A stretch of 64,000 nt of DNA from Devosia litorisediminis (GTDB lineage Bacteria; Pseudomonadota; Alphaproteobacteria; Rhizobiales; Devosiaceae), in assembly GCF_018334155.1 (NCBI RefSeq), contig NZ_JAGXTP010000001.1, positions 248,001 to 312,000 on the forward strand, read 5' to 3'. Below are positions 24,061 to 32,820 of the stretch, one piece after another (position 1 is the first letter of the stretch; every line of letters begins with the position of its first letter). Both the position numbers and the translations under genes were made by a program. The notes under the pieces were generated by a model, which made no database searches, was not told the origin of the DNA, and worked only from the letters and a program-made list of their open reading frames with translations.

Positions 24061-25083
24061 ATGAAGACGGTAAAAGATCTGGTGCAGGCCGGGCTGGTGA
24101 ATGATGGCGCCGGGCTGGAGGCGGTTGCGCAAAAGTATGCGGTGGGGATTACCCCGGCCGTCGTGGCGCTGATTGACCGTGATGATCCCAATGATCCGAT
24201 GGCGCGACAGTTCGTGCCCAGTGCCGCAGAGCTGGTGCAGATGCCGGATGAGCGCGTCGATCCAATTGGCGATCTGACCCATTCGCCGGTCGAGGGCATT
24301 GTGCATCGCTATCCCGATCGGGTGCTCCTCAAGGCCGTGCATGTGTGTCCGGTCTATTGCCGGTTCTGCTTCCGGCGCGAAATGGTGGGACCGCAGGGGC
24401 TGGGGACGCTGACACCGGGCCAGATGGATGCGGCGGTGGATTATATCGCCAGCCATAGCGAAATCTGGGAAGTGATCCTGACGGGCGGTGATCCGCTGGT
24501 GCTGTCGCCGCGCCGTCTGCGCGACATGATGGTCCGCCTGGCGGGTATCGAACACATCAAGATCGTGCGGTTTCATACCCGCGTGCCGGTGGTGGAACCC
24601 GAGCGGGTGGATGCGGCGATGATCGACGCGCTGACCGCGAGCGGCAAGACAACCTATCTGGCGGTGCATGCCAATCACCCCCGCGAGTTCACGCCGGAGG
24701 CCCGCGCAGCGATGGCGCGCATGCATGCGGGCGGGCTGGCGCTGATCAGCCAGTCGGTGCTGCTCAAGGGGGTCAATGACGACGTTGAAACGCTGGCCGC
24801 GCTGATGCAGCGTTTCGTGGAGAACCGGGTGCAGCCCTATTATCTGCACCATCCCGATCTGGCGCCGGGCACCAGCCATTTCCGGGTGAGTATTGCAGAT
24901 GGGCAGGCGCTGGTCGCGGGCTTGCGCGGGCGGATTTCGGGGCTGTGTCAGCCTACCTATGTGCTCGATATTCCGGGCGGCCACGGCAAGGCCGATATCC
25001 GGACCGCTGCCATTTCTGGCGGCGATGGCTGCTTTACCGTGCGTGACTGGCAGGGCGGCGAGCACGCCTATCCGCCCAAATAA
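24061..25083 (+). CDS. epmB: EF-P beta-lysylation protein EpmB (lysine 2,3-aminomutase family)
   Basis: This 340-residue radical-SAM enzyme has its cluster-binding motif CPVYCRFC at residues 96-103, giving Cys96, Cys100 and Cys103. It also has ILTGGDPL and the PLP-lysine region of KamA/YjeK proteins near the C-terminus (QPTYVLDIPGGHGK). It converts L-alpha-lysine to (R)-beta-lysine for EpmA. I chose ATG 24061, nine bases after GGGCGGGA; ATG 24043 is in frame upstream. Position directly after epmA supports EpmB rather than a lysine-catabolic aminomutase. Confidence 0.92.
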   Translation: MKTVKDLVQAGLVNDGAGLEAVAQKYAVGITPAVVALIDRDDPNDPMARQFVPSAAELVQMPDERVDPIGDLTHSPVEGIVHRYPDRVLLKAVHVCPVYCRFCFRREMVGPQGLGTLTPGQMDAAVDYIASHSEIWEVILTGGDPLVLSPRRLRDMMVRLAGIEHIKIVRFHTRVPVVEPERVDAAMIDALTASGKTTYLAVHANHPREFTPEARAAMARMHAGGLALISQSVLLKGVNDDVETLAALMQRFVENRVQPYYLHHPDLAPGTSHFRVSIADGQALVAGLRGRISGLCQPTYVLDIPGGHGKADIRTAAISGGDGCFTVRDWQGGEHAYPPK

Positions 25084-25105
25084 AGGGGCCCCGCGAGGCC
25101 CCCTT
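25083..25105 (+). terminator. Hairpin after epmB
   Basis: AAGGGGCC pairs with GGCCCCCTT (one bulged C) around a CCGCGA loop, beginning at the epmB stop codon and ending CTTCAATAT. It lies between convergent epmB and fabV and could serve both, though neither side has a long T run. Confidence 0.55.
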
Positions 25106-25137
25106 CAATATCGTGTGCAGTGGTGCTGAAAGGCGCC

Positions 25138-26307
25138 CTAGTTGACGACCTGCGGGTCGACATCGGCGCTGTAGTCGACGCCACCAATGGCAAAGCCGAA
25201 CAGCTTGAGGAATTCCTCGCGGTGCTTGGGCAGGTCGGCCAGATCGGGCAGGGTCTCGGTGGTGAGTAGCGCCCAGCGCTTTTTCAGCTCGGTCTGGACG
25301 GTGTCGGAGAGCTCCCAGTCATCGACGCGGACGCGGCTTTCGTCGTCCAGCGCGATGTCGCCCTGCAGCTTTTCGCGGAACAGGCGATCAATCTGCTCGA
25401 TAGTGCCTTCGCCAAGGCCCATTTCGTCCATCACCTTGATCAGCAAAGTACCATAGAGCGGCACCACGGGAATGGCCGAGCTGGCCTGGGTAACGACGGC
25501 CTTGAGCGCCACGACATGGGCGGCGTGTTCACCGTGGGCGGCGCGGATGGCGGCGGCGGCGCGATCAAGATCGGCCTTGGCGCGGCCCAGCGTGCCCTTG
25601 TGGTAGATCGGCCAAGTCAGCTCGCTGCCCAGATAGGTGTAGTTGAGCGACTGGAAACCATCGGCCAGAACGCCAGCTTCGGAAAGTGCCTTGATCCAGA
25701 GTTCCCAATCTTCGCCGCCCATCACCTTGACGGTGGCCTGAGCTTCTTCCTCGGTGGCGGGCTCGACGGTGATCTCGGAGACTTCGCCGGTTGAGGTGTT
25801 CAGCGTCTTGGAGGTCACCTGGCTACCGTAAGGCTTGATGGCCGAGCGATAGGTGACGCCGTCTGTGGGGTCGGTGCGGACCGGGGAGGCGACCGAATAG
25901 ACGATCATGTCGACCTGGCCGAGATTGGCGCGGATGGCCTCAACGGTTTCGGCCTTGATGGCGTCCGAGAAGGCATCGCCTTCAATGGTCACGGCCTTGC
26001 GACCAGCGGCCTTGGCGCGGTTTTCAAAGGCCCGGTTATTGTACCAGCCAGCCGAGGCAGGCTTGGTTTCGCCGGGGGCGCGCTCAAAGGAGACGCCAAC
26101 GGTATCGGCGTCGCTGCCGAAGGTGTTGACGATGCGCGAGGCCAGGCCATAACCGGTGGAGCAGCCCAGCACGAGCACGCGCTTGCGAGCCGAAGGGATG
26201 GGGCCCTTGACCACAACATGATCGATCTGGCGCTGCACATTGGTGGCGCAGCCAGTGGGATGGGCGGTGGTGCAGATAAAGCCGCGAATCTTGGGCTCGA
26301 TGATCAT
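25138..26307 (-). CDS. fabV: Enoyl-[acyl-carrier-protein]/trans-2-enoyl-CoA reductase FabV
   Basis: This 389-residue protein is close to the usual FabV length. It has the N-terminal EPKIRGFICTTAHPTGC block, the NADH-binding VLVLGCSTGYGLASRI, and the active-site stretch ELTWPIYHKGTLGRAK typical of the TER/FabV family, larger than FabI. FabV reduces the enoyl group in the last step of fatty-acid elongation and is naturally insensitive to triclosan. The gene stands alone. No other enoyl reductase is visible in the window, so whether FabV is the sole one cannot be said. Confidence 0.95.
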   Translation of the reverse strand: MIIEPKIRGFICTTAHPTGCATNVQRQIDHVVVKGPIPSARKRVLVLGCSTGYGLASRIVNTFGSDADTVGVSFERAPGETKPASAGWYNNRAFENRAKAAGRKAVTIEGDAFSDAIKAETVEAIRANLGQVDMIVYSVASPVRTDPTDGVTYRSAIKPYGSQVTSKTLNTSTGEVSEITVEPATEEEAQATVKVMGGEDWELWIKALSEAGVLADGFQSLNYTYLGSELTWPIYHKGTLGRAKADLDRAAAAIRAAHGEHAAHVVALKAVVTQASSAIPVVPLYGTLLIKVMDEMGLGEGTIEQIDRLFREKLQGDIALDDESRVRVDDWELSDTVQTELKKRWALLTTETLPDLADLPKHREEFLKLFGFAIGGVDYSADVDPQVVN

Positions 26308-26401
26308 GGGGATGTCTCCTAGATTTGCCTCAAGGCAATAGCGGGATTGGCGGCGCAGGGCTAGTACCCTCGGCCGTCGTGCAGCCTAACCCCCGCGGGG
26401 G

Positions 26402-27052
26402 TCAGACCGTTTCGAGCGCGCGTCCGGCCGGGAAGATGCCCGACATGACGATGAAGCCGGGAATGCGGCGGACACGATCGGTCCAGCGACGCAGGGCCGG
26501 ATAGTCCTGGCGCGCAATACCACCTTCTTCGCTGAGCATCACATAGGGGAAGCAGGCAATGTCGGCGGTGGTGGGATGGGCGGGTGAACAGAGCCAGTCG
26601 CGGCCTTCGCGCTCGCCGAACCAGAGGTGTTCATCCATCAGGCGGAAAATGCGGTGGGCGCCCTGCTGGGCCTTTTCGAGGTCGACATCATAGAACATGC
26701 CCAGCGCCAGTCGCGCGGCGGAACTGGTGGCGGTGATGTCGTCGGCCACCGCATGCCAGCGCAGGACCTGGGCAGTAATGGCCGGATCATTAGGGAACCA
26801 CTGGCCGGTCGCGTCATATTTTTTGGCGAGATAGGCCAGGATCGCCCCGGAATCCGACAGGGTCAGATCGTCGTCCTGGAGGACGGGCAGCTGGCCAAAG
26901 GGATTGAGGCGCAGGAACGCGTCGGATTTGTGCTGGCGACCGGGATAGAAATCGATCGGGATGACGTCATAGCGCAGCTTGAGGATGCTCATGAGCAGGC
27001 GCAGCTTGTAGCAATTGCCCGAGAGCTCGAAGTCGTAAAGGGTGATGCTCAT
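26402..27052 (-). CDS. Glutathione S-transferase family protein
   Basis: This 216-residue protein has an N-terminal thioredoxin-like domain (ITLYDFELSGNCYKLRLLMS) and the cis-Pro and GSH-binding segments NPFGQLPVLQDDDLTLSDSGAILAYLA. An all-helical C-terminal domain follows. The usual catalytic Ser/Tyr/Cys position lies in the ELSGNCYK loop, where Ser and Cys are both present. It converges toward fabV and follows the oxygenase genes on the same strand, 97 bases away with a repeat between. Role in detoxification is likely but the substrate is unknown. Confidence 0.85.
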   Translation of the reverse strand: MSITLYDFELSGNCYKLRLLMSILKLRYDVIPIDFYPGRQHKSDAFLRLNPFGQLPVLQDDDLTLSDSGAILAYLAKKYDATGQWFPNDPAITAQVLRWHAVADDITATSSAARLALGMFYDVDLEKAQQGAHRIFRLMDEHLWFGEREGRDWLCSPAHPTTADIACFPYVMLSEEGGIARQDYPALRRWTDRVRRIPGFIVMSGIFPAGRALETV

Positions 27053-27077
27053 GGCAGGAAACGTCCGGTCCTGGGCT

Positions 27078-27110
27078 CCCTCCCCCTTGTGGGGAGGGTT
27101 GGGGTGGGGG
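27078..27110. repeat. REP-like palindrome, copy 5, with G-rich tail
   Basis: CCCTCCCC (27078-27085), CTTGT, GGGGAGGG (27091-27098), then TTGGGGTGGGGG. Same orientation as copy 1 and the cleanest copy in the window. It sits between the GST and Rieske-reductase genes. Confidence 0.65.
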
Positions 27111-27149
27111 TGTCTGATTGCTGAACTGGTGGGCGCGCAGTGTGTACCA

Positions 27150-28859
27150 TCATATGTCGAGCACCAGACGCTGGGATTTCGCCCGGCTGACGCAGGTCAT
27201 CATGCAGCTATTCGAGGCTTTTTCGCTGTCGTTGAGATAGACGTCCTGATGGTCGACTTCGCCCTCCATGACCGCGGTCAGGCAGGTGCCGCAGGCACCC
27301 TGTTCGCAGGAGCTGGGAACCGTCAGGCCAGCCTCGCGCATCACTTCGAGAATGGTCTTGCCGGCCGGGACATGAAGGGTCATGGCCGAGCGCGCCAGCT
27401 CGATCTCGAACGATGAGCTGTCGTCGATGGTCTTGTCGTTCTTGAAGTATTCAAAGTGGATGGCTTCTTCGGGCCAGTGCTGGGCTGCGGCGGTGCTGCG
27501 TACGGTTTCGAGCATGGCGGCGGGGCCGCAGACATAGACATGCTGGGCCAGGCGCCACGTGCCCAGTGCACTGGCGATGGTGTCGGCGATCTGCGGGCGG
27601 GGCAGGCCGGTATGAAGCACCACCTTGCCGTGCAGGGCACCAAGTTCGCTGCGGAAGGCGATCTGCTCATCGGCGCGGGTGAAGTAATGCAGCTCGTAGG
27701 GCAGGGCCGACTTGTCGAGGAAACGGGCCATGGACAGCAGGGGCGTGATGCCGATGCCGCCGGCAATCAGCACGGTGCGGGTGGCATCGCGGCGCAGCGG
27801 GAAATTGTTGCGCGGCTCGGAAATGGCGAGCACATCACCCTCGCGCACCGTTTCGACCAGCACCTTGGAGCCGCCCGAGCTGGCGCTCTCCTGCTTGACG
27901 CCGATGACATAGCTGAGCAGGTCGCCGGGACCATTGGTGATGGAATATTGCCGGGTCAGCCCATTGGGAAGGTGCACATCGATATGTGCGCCCGGCTGGA
28001 AGGTGGGCAGGTGGCGGTTGTCGCGGTCGGCCAGCTCAAAGCCGATCACGCCGTCGGCGCTGGCCCATTTGCGCTTGACCACAACGGGCATGGTGGCGCC
28101 GCGCGGGATGGCGATATCGGGCATGGTGGCCAGATCGGCCGAGACGCGCTCAAATACGGGTTGCAGCGGGGTGGGGGCCGGCTGGCGCGCCGCGGCGCGT
28201 TCGAGGCGGTCGCGCAGCTTGGTCAGGGTTTCATTGATGTGGCGCAGGGTGACGATGGTGTCGGCTGGCTGGCCGGGCAGCAGGCCGCGAATGACCGAAC
28301 GTCCGGCATCGACGGGCTGGACGAAATAGAGCGTGTCGCCCAAGCGGATCGCCAGGCCGGGCAGGGTCTGGGCTGGCTGATCATCGGGGGCCAGACCGGC
28401 AAGGCCGGCCAGCACGGCCTCGGGCGTGGCATTGACCGGCATGGGGCGCAGGGCGAACCAGTCACCGGTCTCGGCACCGGGGAAGGGCGTGAAGGGCTTG
28501 TCGTCATTGGCGGCAGACCAGATCAGGCCATAGGCTTCGACCACCGGATAGGTTCGGTTCTCGATGCGGCGGGCTGGCGCATCGGCTGGGTGAGCCGGGA
28601 TATAGGTGCAGCCGGCCGAGCGGTTCGCATAGCGCCAGCCATGATACTGGCATTTGAGCTCGGCGCCCTCGTTGATGCCGATCGACAGCCGTACGCCGCG
28701 ATGCAGGCAGCGGTTTTCCCAGACGTTGACATTGCCATCATCGGCGCGCCAGACGGCAAGCTCGCGGCCCAGCAACTGGCCCTGATAGACATGGCGGAAA
28801 GGCAGGTCCTCGCTTGAGGCGATGGGGTACCAGTTGGGGTCGGAAAGCGAGAGCGTCAT
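27150..28859 (-). CDS. Rieske domain fused to a VanB/PDR-type flavin and [2Fe-2S] reductase
   Basis: This 569-residue three-part protein begins with a Rieske domain with complete ligands Cys51-x-His53 and Cys70-x2-His73 (CLHRGVRLS, CQYHGWRY). A linker of poorly conserved sequence follows (about 120-260). The phthalate-dioxygenase-reductase module has flavin motif TRQYSITNG and NAD motif VLIAGGIGITPLLSMAR. A plant-type ferredoxin domain ends it, with CEQGACGTC and a final Cys near residue 557. It should pass electrons from NADH through flavin, ferredoxin and its own Rieske centre to a partner oxygenase. The neighbour upstream at 28958-29851 lacks a Rieske centre and is the obvious partner. Confidence 0.85.
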   Translation of the reverse strand: MTLSLSDPNWYPIASSEDLPFRHVYQGQLLGRELAVWRADDGNVNVWENRCLHRGVRLSIGINEGAELKCQYHGWRYANRSAGCTYIPAHPADAPARRIENRTYPVVEAYGLIWSAANDDKPFTPFPGAETGDWFALRPMPVNATPEAVLAGLAGLAPDDQPAQTLPGLAIRLGDTLYFVQPVDAGRSVIRGLLPGQPADTIVTLRHINETLTKLRDRLERAAARQPAPTPLQPVFERVSADLATMPDIAIPRGATMPVVVKRKWASADGVIGFELADRDNRHLPTFQPGAHIDVHLPNGLTRQYSITNGPGDLLSYVIGVKQESASSGGSKVLVETVREGDVLAISEPRNNFPLRRDATRTVLIAGGIGITPLLSMARFLDKSALPYELHYFTRADEQIAFRSELGALHGKVVLHTGLPRPQIADTIASALGTWRLAQHVYVCGPAAMLETVRSTAAAQHWPEEAIHFEYFKNDKTIDDSSSFEIELARSAMTLHVPAGKTILEVMREAGLTVPSSCEQGACGTCLTAVMEGEVDHQDVYLNDSEKASNSCMMTCVSRAKSQRLVLDI

Positions 28860-28957
28860 GGGGTCATCCGAGACGTTTTTCGAGATCGCGCCACGATCGG
28901 ATGAGGTCGGTTCTGCCGCCCTGGCGTACGGGGCGGGGTGATTGGCACCTGTTATCG

Positions 28958-29851
28958 TCAGCTCGCCATGGGAATGGTGCCGTAGGTGATGCCTTTCTGG
29001 CTGAGCCAGCGGCGGTAGGCGATGGCGGATTTGTCGGCGCGGATCGGGGTTTCGGCGCGCGGATCGAGCGGCAGGCGCTTGGGATACTGGTTTTCCAGAA
29101 TGGGCTTGTCCTGACCGAAAATGGTCTGCTGGAAGCGGCGCAGTTCGGTGATGGTGGAAGTGGAGTCGATCATTGATTGCAGCAGATGGGCGCGGCAGCG
29201 CTCCTGGGTCATGGGCTGCAGGAAAATGGCGATCACATCGCGGCGCTCGGGCGCCTCGGGTGAGGATTTGTAGAGCACCGAACAGAAGGGGTGCGGCACG
29301 CGATAGACATATTCGACCTCCATGCCATCGGTGGCCGACAGGGCCGCGCGGGGCTGGAAGAACTTGCAGCGGGTGGCCAGCACCTCGTCGCGCTCCTCGG
29401 AGACCTCGACGTCGTATTCCTTGACCTCGGTATGGGGTTCGGCACCCAGAATGTCGGTGTGGACATAGGGGAAGTGGCCCATGTCGAGGAAATTCTCGAC
29501 AGCGCGCGGGGCCGAGACATGCAGGCCAATGGAGCCGCAGCTCATATTGGTGCGATCGGCCTCGGCATATTCGGGAATGGGGAACAGCTCAGCCGGTGGG
29601 TGGCCAAAGCTGGTCCAGACATAGCCATAGCCGGTGATGACTGGCAGGCGGTCGATAATGGTTTCGGGGTCGATCTCGTCGCCCTTCTGCTCACTGGTGC
29701 GGCGCCATACAACCGGCAGGCCGTCCCGATCGCGGGTGAGGGCGATGGGGGTATCGAGCAGAATGGTGGTTTCAACCTGACCCACGGGCACTTCGTCGGT
29801 AGCGGCGATGACCTGCCAGAGGTCGTGGGTGGTCGGATCGATATCGGTCAT
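28958..29851 (-). CDS. Rieske-less catalytic subunit of a ring-hydroxylating oxygenase
   Basis: This 297-residue protein has the mononuclear iron site of Rieske oxygenases, NFLDMGHFPYVH: Asn120-x2-Asp123-x2-His126-x4-His131. The late FGQDKPILENQYPKRLPLD segment resembles VanA-type enzymes. The N-terminus (LWQVIAATDEVPVGQVETT) looks like the start of a Rieske domain, but both the CxH and CxxH motifs are absent; the few cysteines do not form either. So the cluster has been lost here and is carried by the next gene (27150-28859), 98 bases downstream. Start at 29851 chosen over 29866. Substrate unknown; VanA-like O-demethylation is possible. Confidence 0.8.
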   Translation of the reverse strand: MTDIDPTTHDLWQVIAATDEVPVGQVETTILLDTPIALTRDRDGLPVVWRRTSEQKGDEIDPETIIDRLPVITGYGYVWTSFGHPPAELFPIPEYAEADRTNMSCGSIGLHVSAPRAVENFLDMGHFPYVHTDILGAEPHTEVKEYDVEVSEERDEVLATRCKFFQPRAALSATDGMEVEYVYRVPHPFCSVLYKSSPEAPERRDVIAIFLQPMTQERCRAHLLQSMIDSTSTITELRRFQQTIFGQDKPILENQYPKRLPLDPRAETPIRADKSAIAYRRWLSQKGITYGTIPMAS

Positions 29852-29986
29852 GGATGGTCTCAACATTTGGGTTCAGCATAAGCGTCATGGCAATGAGTGC
29901 CAGCGGAAAATTGAACATGCGGCCATGCGGATTGCTCATGCTGATCGGGCGCGGGAATCATCTAGAGTGGCCCGAGGGAGACTTGC

Positions 29987-31021
29987 ATGGAATCACAGGT
30001 GAAACGGTTTCCGGCGGCAGCGCTGGAGAGCAAGGTTGCGGCGGCGTTGCGGCAGGCCGGGGCGAGCGAGGAGTCGCTGGCTGCAGCGGTGCGCGCCATG
30101 CTGCACGCTTCGATGGTGGGCGTGGACAGCCATGGCGTGCGGCTGACCGAGCATTATTGCCAGATGCTGGCGGGCGGGCGGTTGAACAAGAACCCGCAGT
30201 TGAGTGTCGATATCCGCGCGGCGGGTAGTGCCATGGTGCATGGCGATGACGGGCTGGGGCATTATGCAGCCTATAAGGCTGTCGAGGTGGGGATCGACCT
30301 GGCGCAGAAAGCCGGCGTGGGCGCGGTGGGAATTTCCCATTCCTCCCATCTGGGCGCTGCGGGCGCCTATGCGCTGGCGGGAGCCGAGCAGGGCTATGTG
30401 ACCTTTGCCACCACCAATACCGATTCCATGGTGGCGCTGTTTGATGGCGCGGCGCGGTTTCATGGCACCAACCCGCTGGCCTTCGCCGCGCCAGTGCCCG
30501 ACAGCAAACCATGGCTGCTGGATATGGCGACTTCGTCGATCCCGATGAACCGGGTGCTGCTGCATCGCTCACTGGGGCTGGAACTGCCCGAGGGTGTCGC
30601 CGCAGATGCGCATGGCGTGGCCACGACCGATCCGGATCGGGCCGACATGCTGCTGCCGCTGGGCGGCGCGGATTATGGCTATAAGGGTGCGGCGCTGGCC
30701 GGGGTGGCAACACTGTTCTCGGCGCTGCTGACCGGCACCACGCTCGATAGTGATTTCATCCCGATGTATGGCGGCGATGATATTTCGACACCACGCAATA
30801 TGGGGCATTTCGTGCTGGTAGTGGACCCCAACAAGTTTGTCGGGCGCGACATGTTCGGCATGATGATCACACGCTATCTGTCCAGCCTGCGCGCAGCGCC
30901 GGTGCGGCCGGGCGGCGAGCGGGTGATGGCACCGGGTGATCGCGAGTGGGAAACAGTGGCCCAACGTGAAGAGCAGGGTGTGCCGGTGGATCCCGATACC
31001 GAGCGGTTCCTGGGCCTATAG
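29987..31021 (+). CDS. Ldh-family (malate/L-lactate dehydrogenase type 2) oxidoreductase
   Basis: This 344-residue protein belongs to the NAD(P)-dependent Ldh_2 family, not to the Rossmann-fold LDH/MDH group. It shows MVGVDSHGVRLTEHYCQML near residue 42, the conserved VGISHSSHLGAAG, FHGTNPLAFAAP and LLPLGGADYGYKG blocks. Members reduce 2-keto acids such as ureidoglycolate precursors, sulfolactate or 2,3-diketogulonate. ATG 29987 follows GAGGGAGAC at a good distance. It is divergent from the oxygenase genes, so it may or may not be functionally tied to them. Exact substrate unknown. Confidence 0.88.
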   Translation: MESQVKRFPAAALESKVAAALRQAGASEESLAAAVRAMLHASMVGVDSHGVRLTEHYCQMLAGGRLNKNPQLSVDIRAAGSAMVHGDDGLGHYAAYKAVEVGIDLAQKAGVGAVGISHSSHLGAAGAYALAGAEQGYVTFATTNTDSMVALFDGAARFHGTNPLAFAAPVPDSKPWLLDMATSSIPMNRVLLHRSLGLELPEGVAADAHGVATTDPDRADMLLPLGGADYGYKGAALAGVATLFSALLTGTTLDSDFIPMYGGDDISTPRNMGHFVLVVDPNKFVGRDMFGMMITRYLSSLRAAPVRPGGERVMAPGDREWETVAQREEQGVPVDPDTERFLGL

Positions 31022-31059
31022 GGGCGCGGCCCGTCTGCGTTTGCCCGTGGCAGGCGATT

Positions 31060-31863
31060 TCAGTCGATGTCGAGCAGCAGGGCGCGGTGGTCGGAGACCT
31101 CGGGCTGGACGACGACGTCGAAAGCTTTGACCGCCACGTCGGGGGTCACCAGCATGTAGTCGGCATAGCGGCCGGGCTTTTCGTAGTGCGACGTTCGGGT
31201 GTCGGTGAAGCCATTGGTGGTGACCAGATCGCGCAGGCCCAGACGGGCCAGTACCGGGAAGGTCACGCTTTCGGGCAGCACATTGAAATCACCGCAGACC
31301 ACCAGCCGTTCATCGCCGGGCCAGACGCGTTCGATGAGATCGACCAGCGCATCGGCCTGAACGTGACGGGCCGGGGTGTCGGCCTTGCCGCTGGTTTCGC
31401 GCAGCCCATGCATCTGGGCGATGGTCAGAGGCGCGCCAGTGGCGGGATCAAGAATGCGCAGGCAGTGGGCGTTGCGGGCTCGGGGATGTTCGCCCCAGCC
31501 GTCAGGCGTATAGTGCCCGTGCACGAAATCGACGGTCTGGGCCATGACCGGGATGGTCTTGCGTACAAAGGTGGCCAGCCCGAACTGGGAGGGGAGCACC
31601 GCCTCGCCATCATAGAGCGGGCCGCTGGCCGTGGGGCAGAACACGCCGTCATGACCGGGAAGGACCGCGGCCACTTCATCGAAGAAATTGGCGCGCTGGG
31701 GCAGTTCGACGCCCGGCTCGCGATAGATCAGCCAGGCGGAGCGCGCCGTCGGCGTGCGCGAGAGCTCCTGCAGGCAGACGATATCGGCGTCGATCTCGGC
31801 CAGATATTGCAGGACCGGCGCGTGCAGCTTGCCGGCCCATGCATTGAGCGAGACGATGCGCAT
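31060..31863 (-). CDS. Endonuclease/exonuclease/phosphatase family protein
   Basis: This 267-residue protein shows the EEP-fold landmarks: MRIVSLNAW at the start, the metal-binding Glu in ADIVCLQELSRT, VVCGDFNVLPES with the catalytic Asp and Asn, and SDHRALLLDID at the end. No signal peptide. EEP enzymes hydrolyse phosphodiesters or phosphomonoesters in nucleic acids, inositol phosphates or lipids, so the substrate cannot be told. Its start codon lies two bases downstream of the SDR stop on the minus strand, so the two genes form an operon. Confidence 0.85.
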   Translation of the reverse strand: MRIVSLNAWAGKLHAPVLQYLAEIDADIVCLQELSRTPTARSAWLIYREPGVELPQRANFFDEVAAVLPGHDGVFCPTASGPLYDGEAVLPSQFGLATFVRKTIPVMAQTVDFVHGHYTPDGWGEHPRARNAHCLRILDPATGAPLTIAQMHGLRETSGKADTPARHVQADALVDLIERVWPGDERLVVCGDFNVLPESVTFPVLARLGLRDLVTTNGFTDTRTSHYEKPGRYADYMLVTPDVAVKAFDVVVQPEVSDHRALLLDID

Positions 31864-31865
31864 GC

Positions 31866-32642
31866 CTAGTCTTCGCGATAGATGTCGAAGGGACCAAAGG
31901 CCTGGGTGGTAGCCATGACCTGCAGCCGGTTGACGTTGACGTGTTCGGGCAGCGTGGTGCTCCAGAAAATGGTCTCGGCAATGTCTTCGGCGTTCATGGC
32001 CTTGGTGCCCGAATAGGGCTTGGCCGCCTTTTCCTCGTCGCCCTTGAAGCGGACCAGCGAGAACTCGGTTTCGGTCAGGCCCGGTTCAATATTGGTGACG
32101 CGGATATTCTTGCCCTGAACGTCCGAGCGCAGGTTGAGCGCAAACTGCTTCACGAATGCCTTGGTGGCGCCATAGACCGAACCACCGGGATAGGGATAGT
32201 CGCCAGCCACCGAGCCCAGGGTGACGATATGGCCGCCGCCGCGATGGATCATGCCGGGCAGCAGGGCGCGCACGGTATAGGCCAGTCCCGTCACATTGGT
32301 GGCGATCATGGTTTCCCAGTCGGTGATGTCGGTTTCGGCAGCGGGCTGCAGGCCCAGCGCCAGACCGGCATTGGCCAGCACGACATTGATATTGGCAAAG
32401 GGCGGGGGCAGATCGGCGATGGCCGCGTCGATGGCGGCGCGATCCTGCACGTCGAGCTGGATGATATGGCAGTTCTCGGCGCCCAGATCGATCTGCAGAT
32501 CCACCAGACGATCCCAGCGCCGACCGGTGGCGACAACCTTGGCGCCCGCTTCAACGTAGCGGCGTGCGGCGGCAGCGCCGAAACCGGAGGTTGCACCGGT
32601 GATGAAAACGACGAAGCGGCTGGGATCAAGCAGCTGGTACAT
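31866..32642 (-). CDS. Short-chain dehydrogenase/reductase (YdfG-like)
   Basis: This 258-residue classical SDR has the NADP-binding motif TGATSGFG at residues 15-22, the LANAGLAL segment after strand four, catalytic Ser in GSVAGDYPY, and YGATK near residue 155. The C-terminal half resembles YdfG/serine 3-dehydrogenase proteins that act on 3-hydroxy acids. ATG 32642 is favoured over an in-frame ATG at 32735 whose extension shows no family similarity. It is transcribed away from macA and together with the downstream EEP gene. Confidence 0.85.
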   Translation of the reverse strand: MYQLLDPSRFVVFITGATSGFGAAAARRYVEAGAKVVATGRRWDRLVDLQIDLGAENCHIIQLDVQDRAAIDAAIADLPPPFANINVVLANAGLALGLQPAAETDITDWETMIATNVTGLAYTVRALLPGMIHRGGGHIVTLGSVAGDYPYPGGSVYGATKAFVKQFALNLRSDVQGKNIRVTNIEPGLTETEFSLVRFKGDEEKAAKPYSGTKAMNAEDIAETIFWSTTLPEHVNVNRLQVMATTQAFGPFDIYRED

Positions 32643-32820
32643 GGCAATGTCCTGGGAGAAAGTCCGAATGCAAACAGGTTGGACCGGCAGGGCGCGCGGC
32701 GTCAACTGAAACGGTCCGATGGCGTGCCTTTCCAAATTGTAATGTGATTACCAAGTGCTCACGTGCTCGAAGAGATTTGCGCTATTATGATGGTGCCAAT
32801 CAGATTTGGGGTGATGCGGC

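Noticed and set aside
22938..24299. A 453-codon minus-strand frame over epmA and epmB
   Set aside because: Antisense shadow of two recognised genes, with no domain of its own.
27456..28817. A 453-codon plus-strand frame over the Rieske-reductase gene
   Set aside because: Antisense shadow, Gly/Ala-rich, no recognisable domain.
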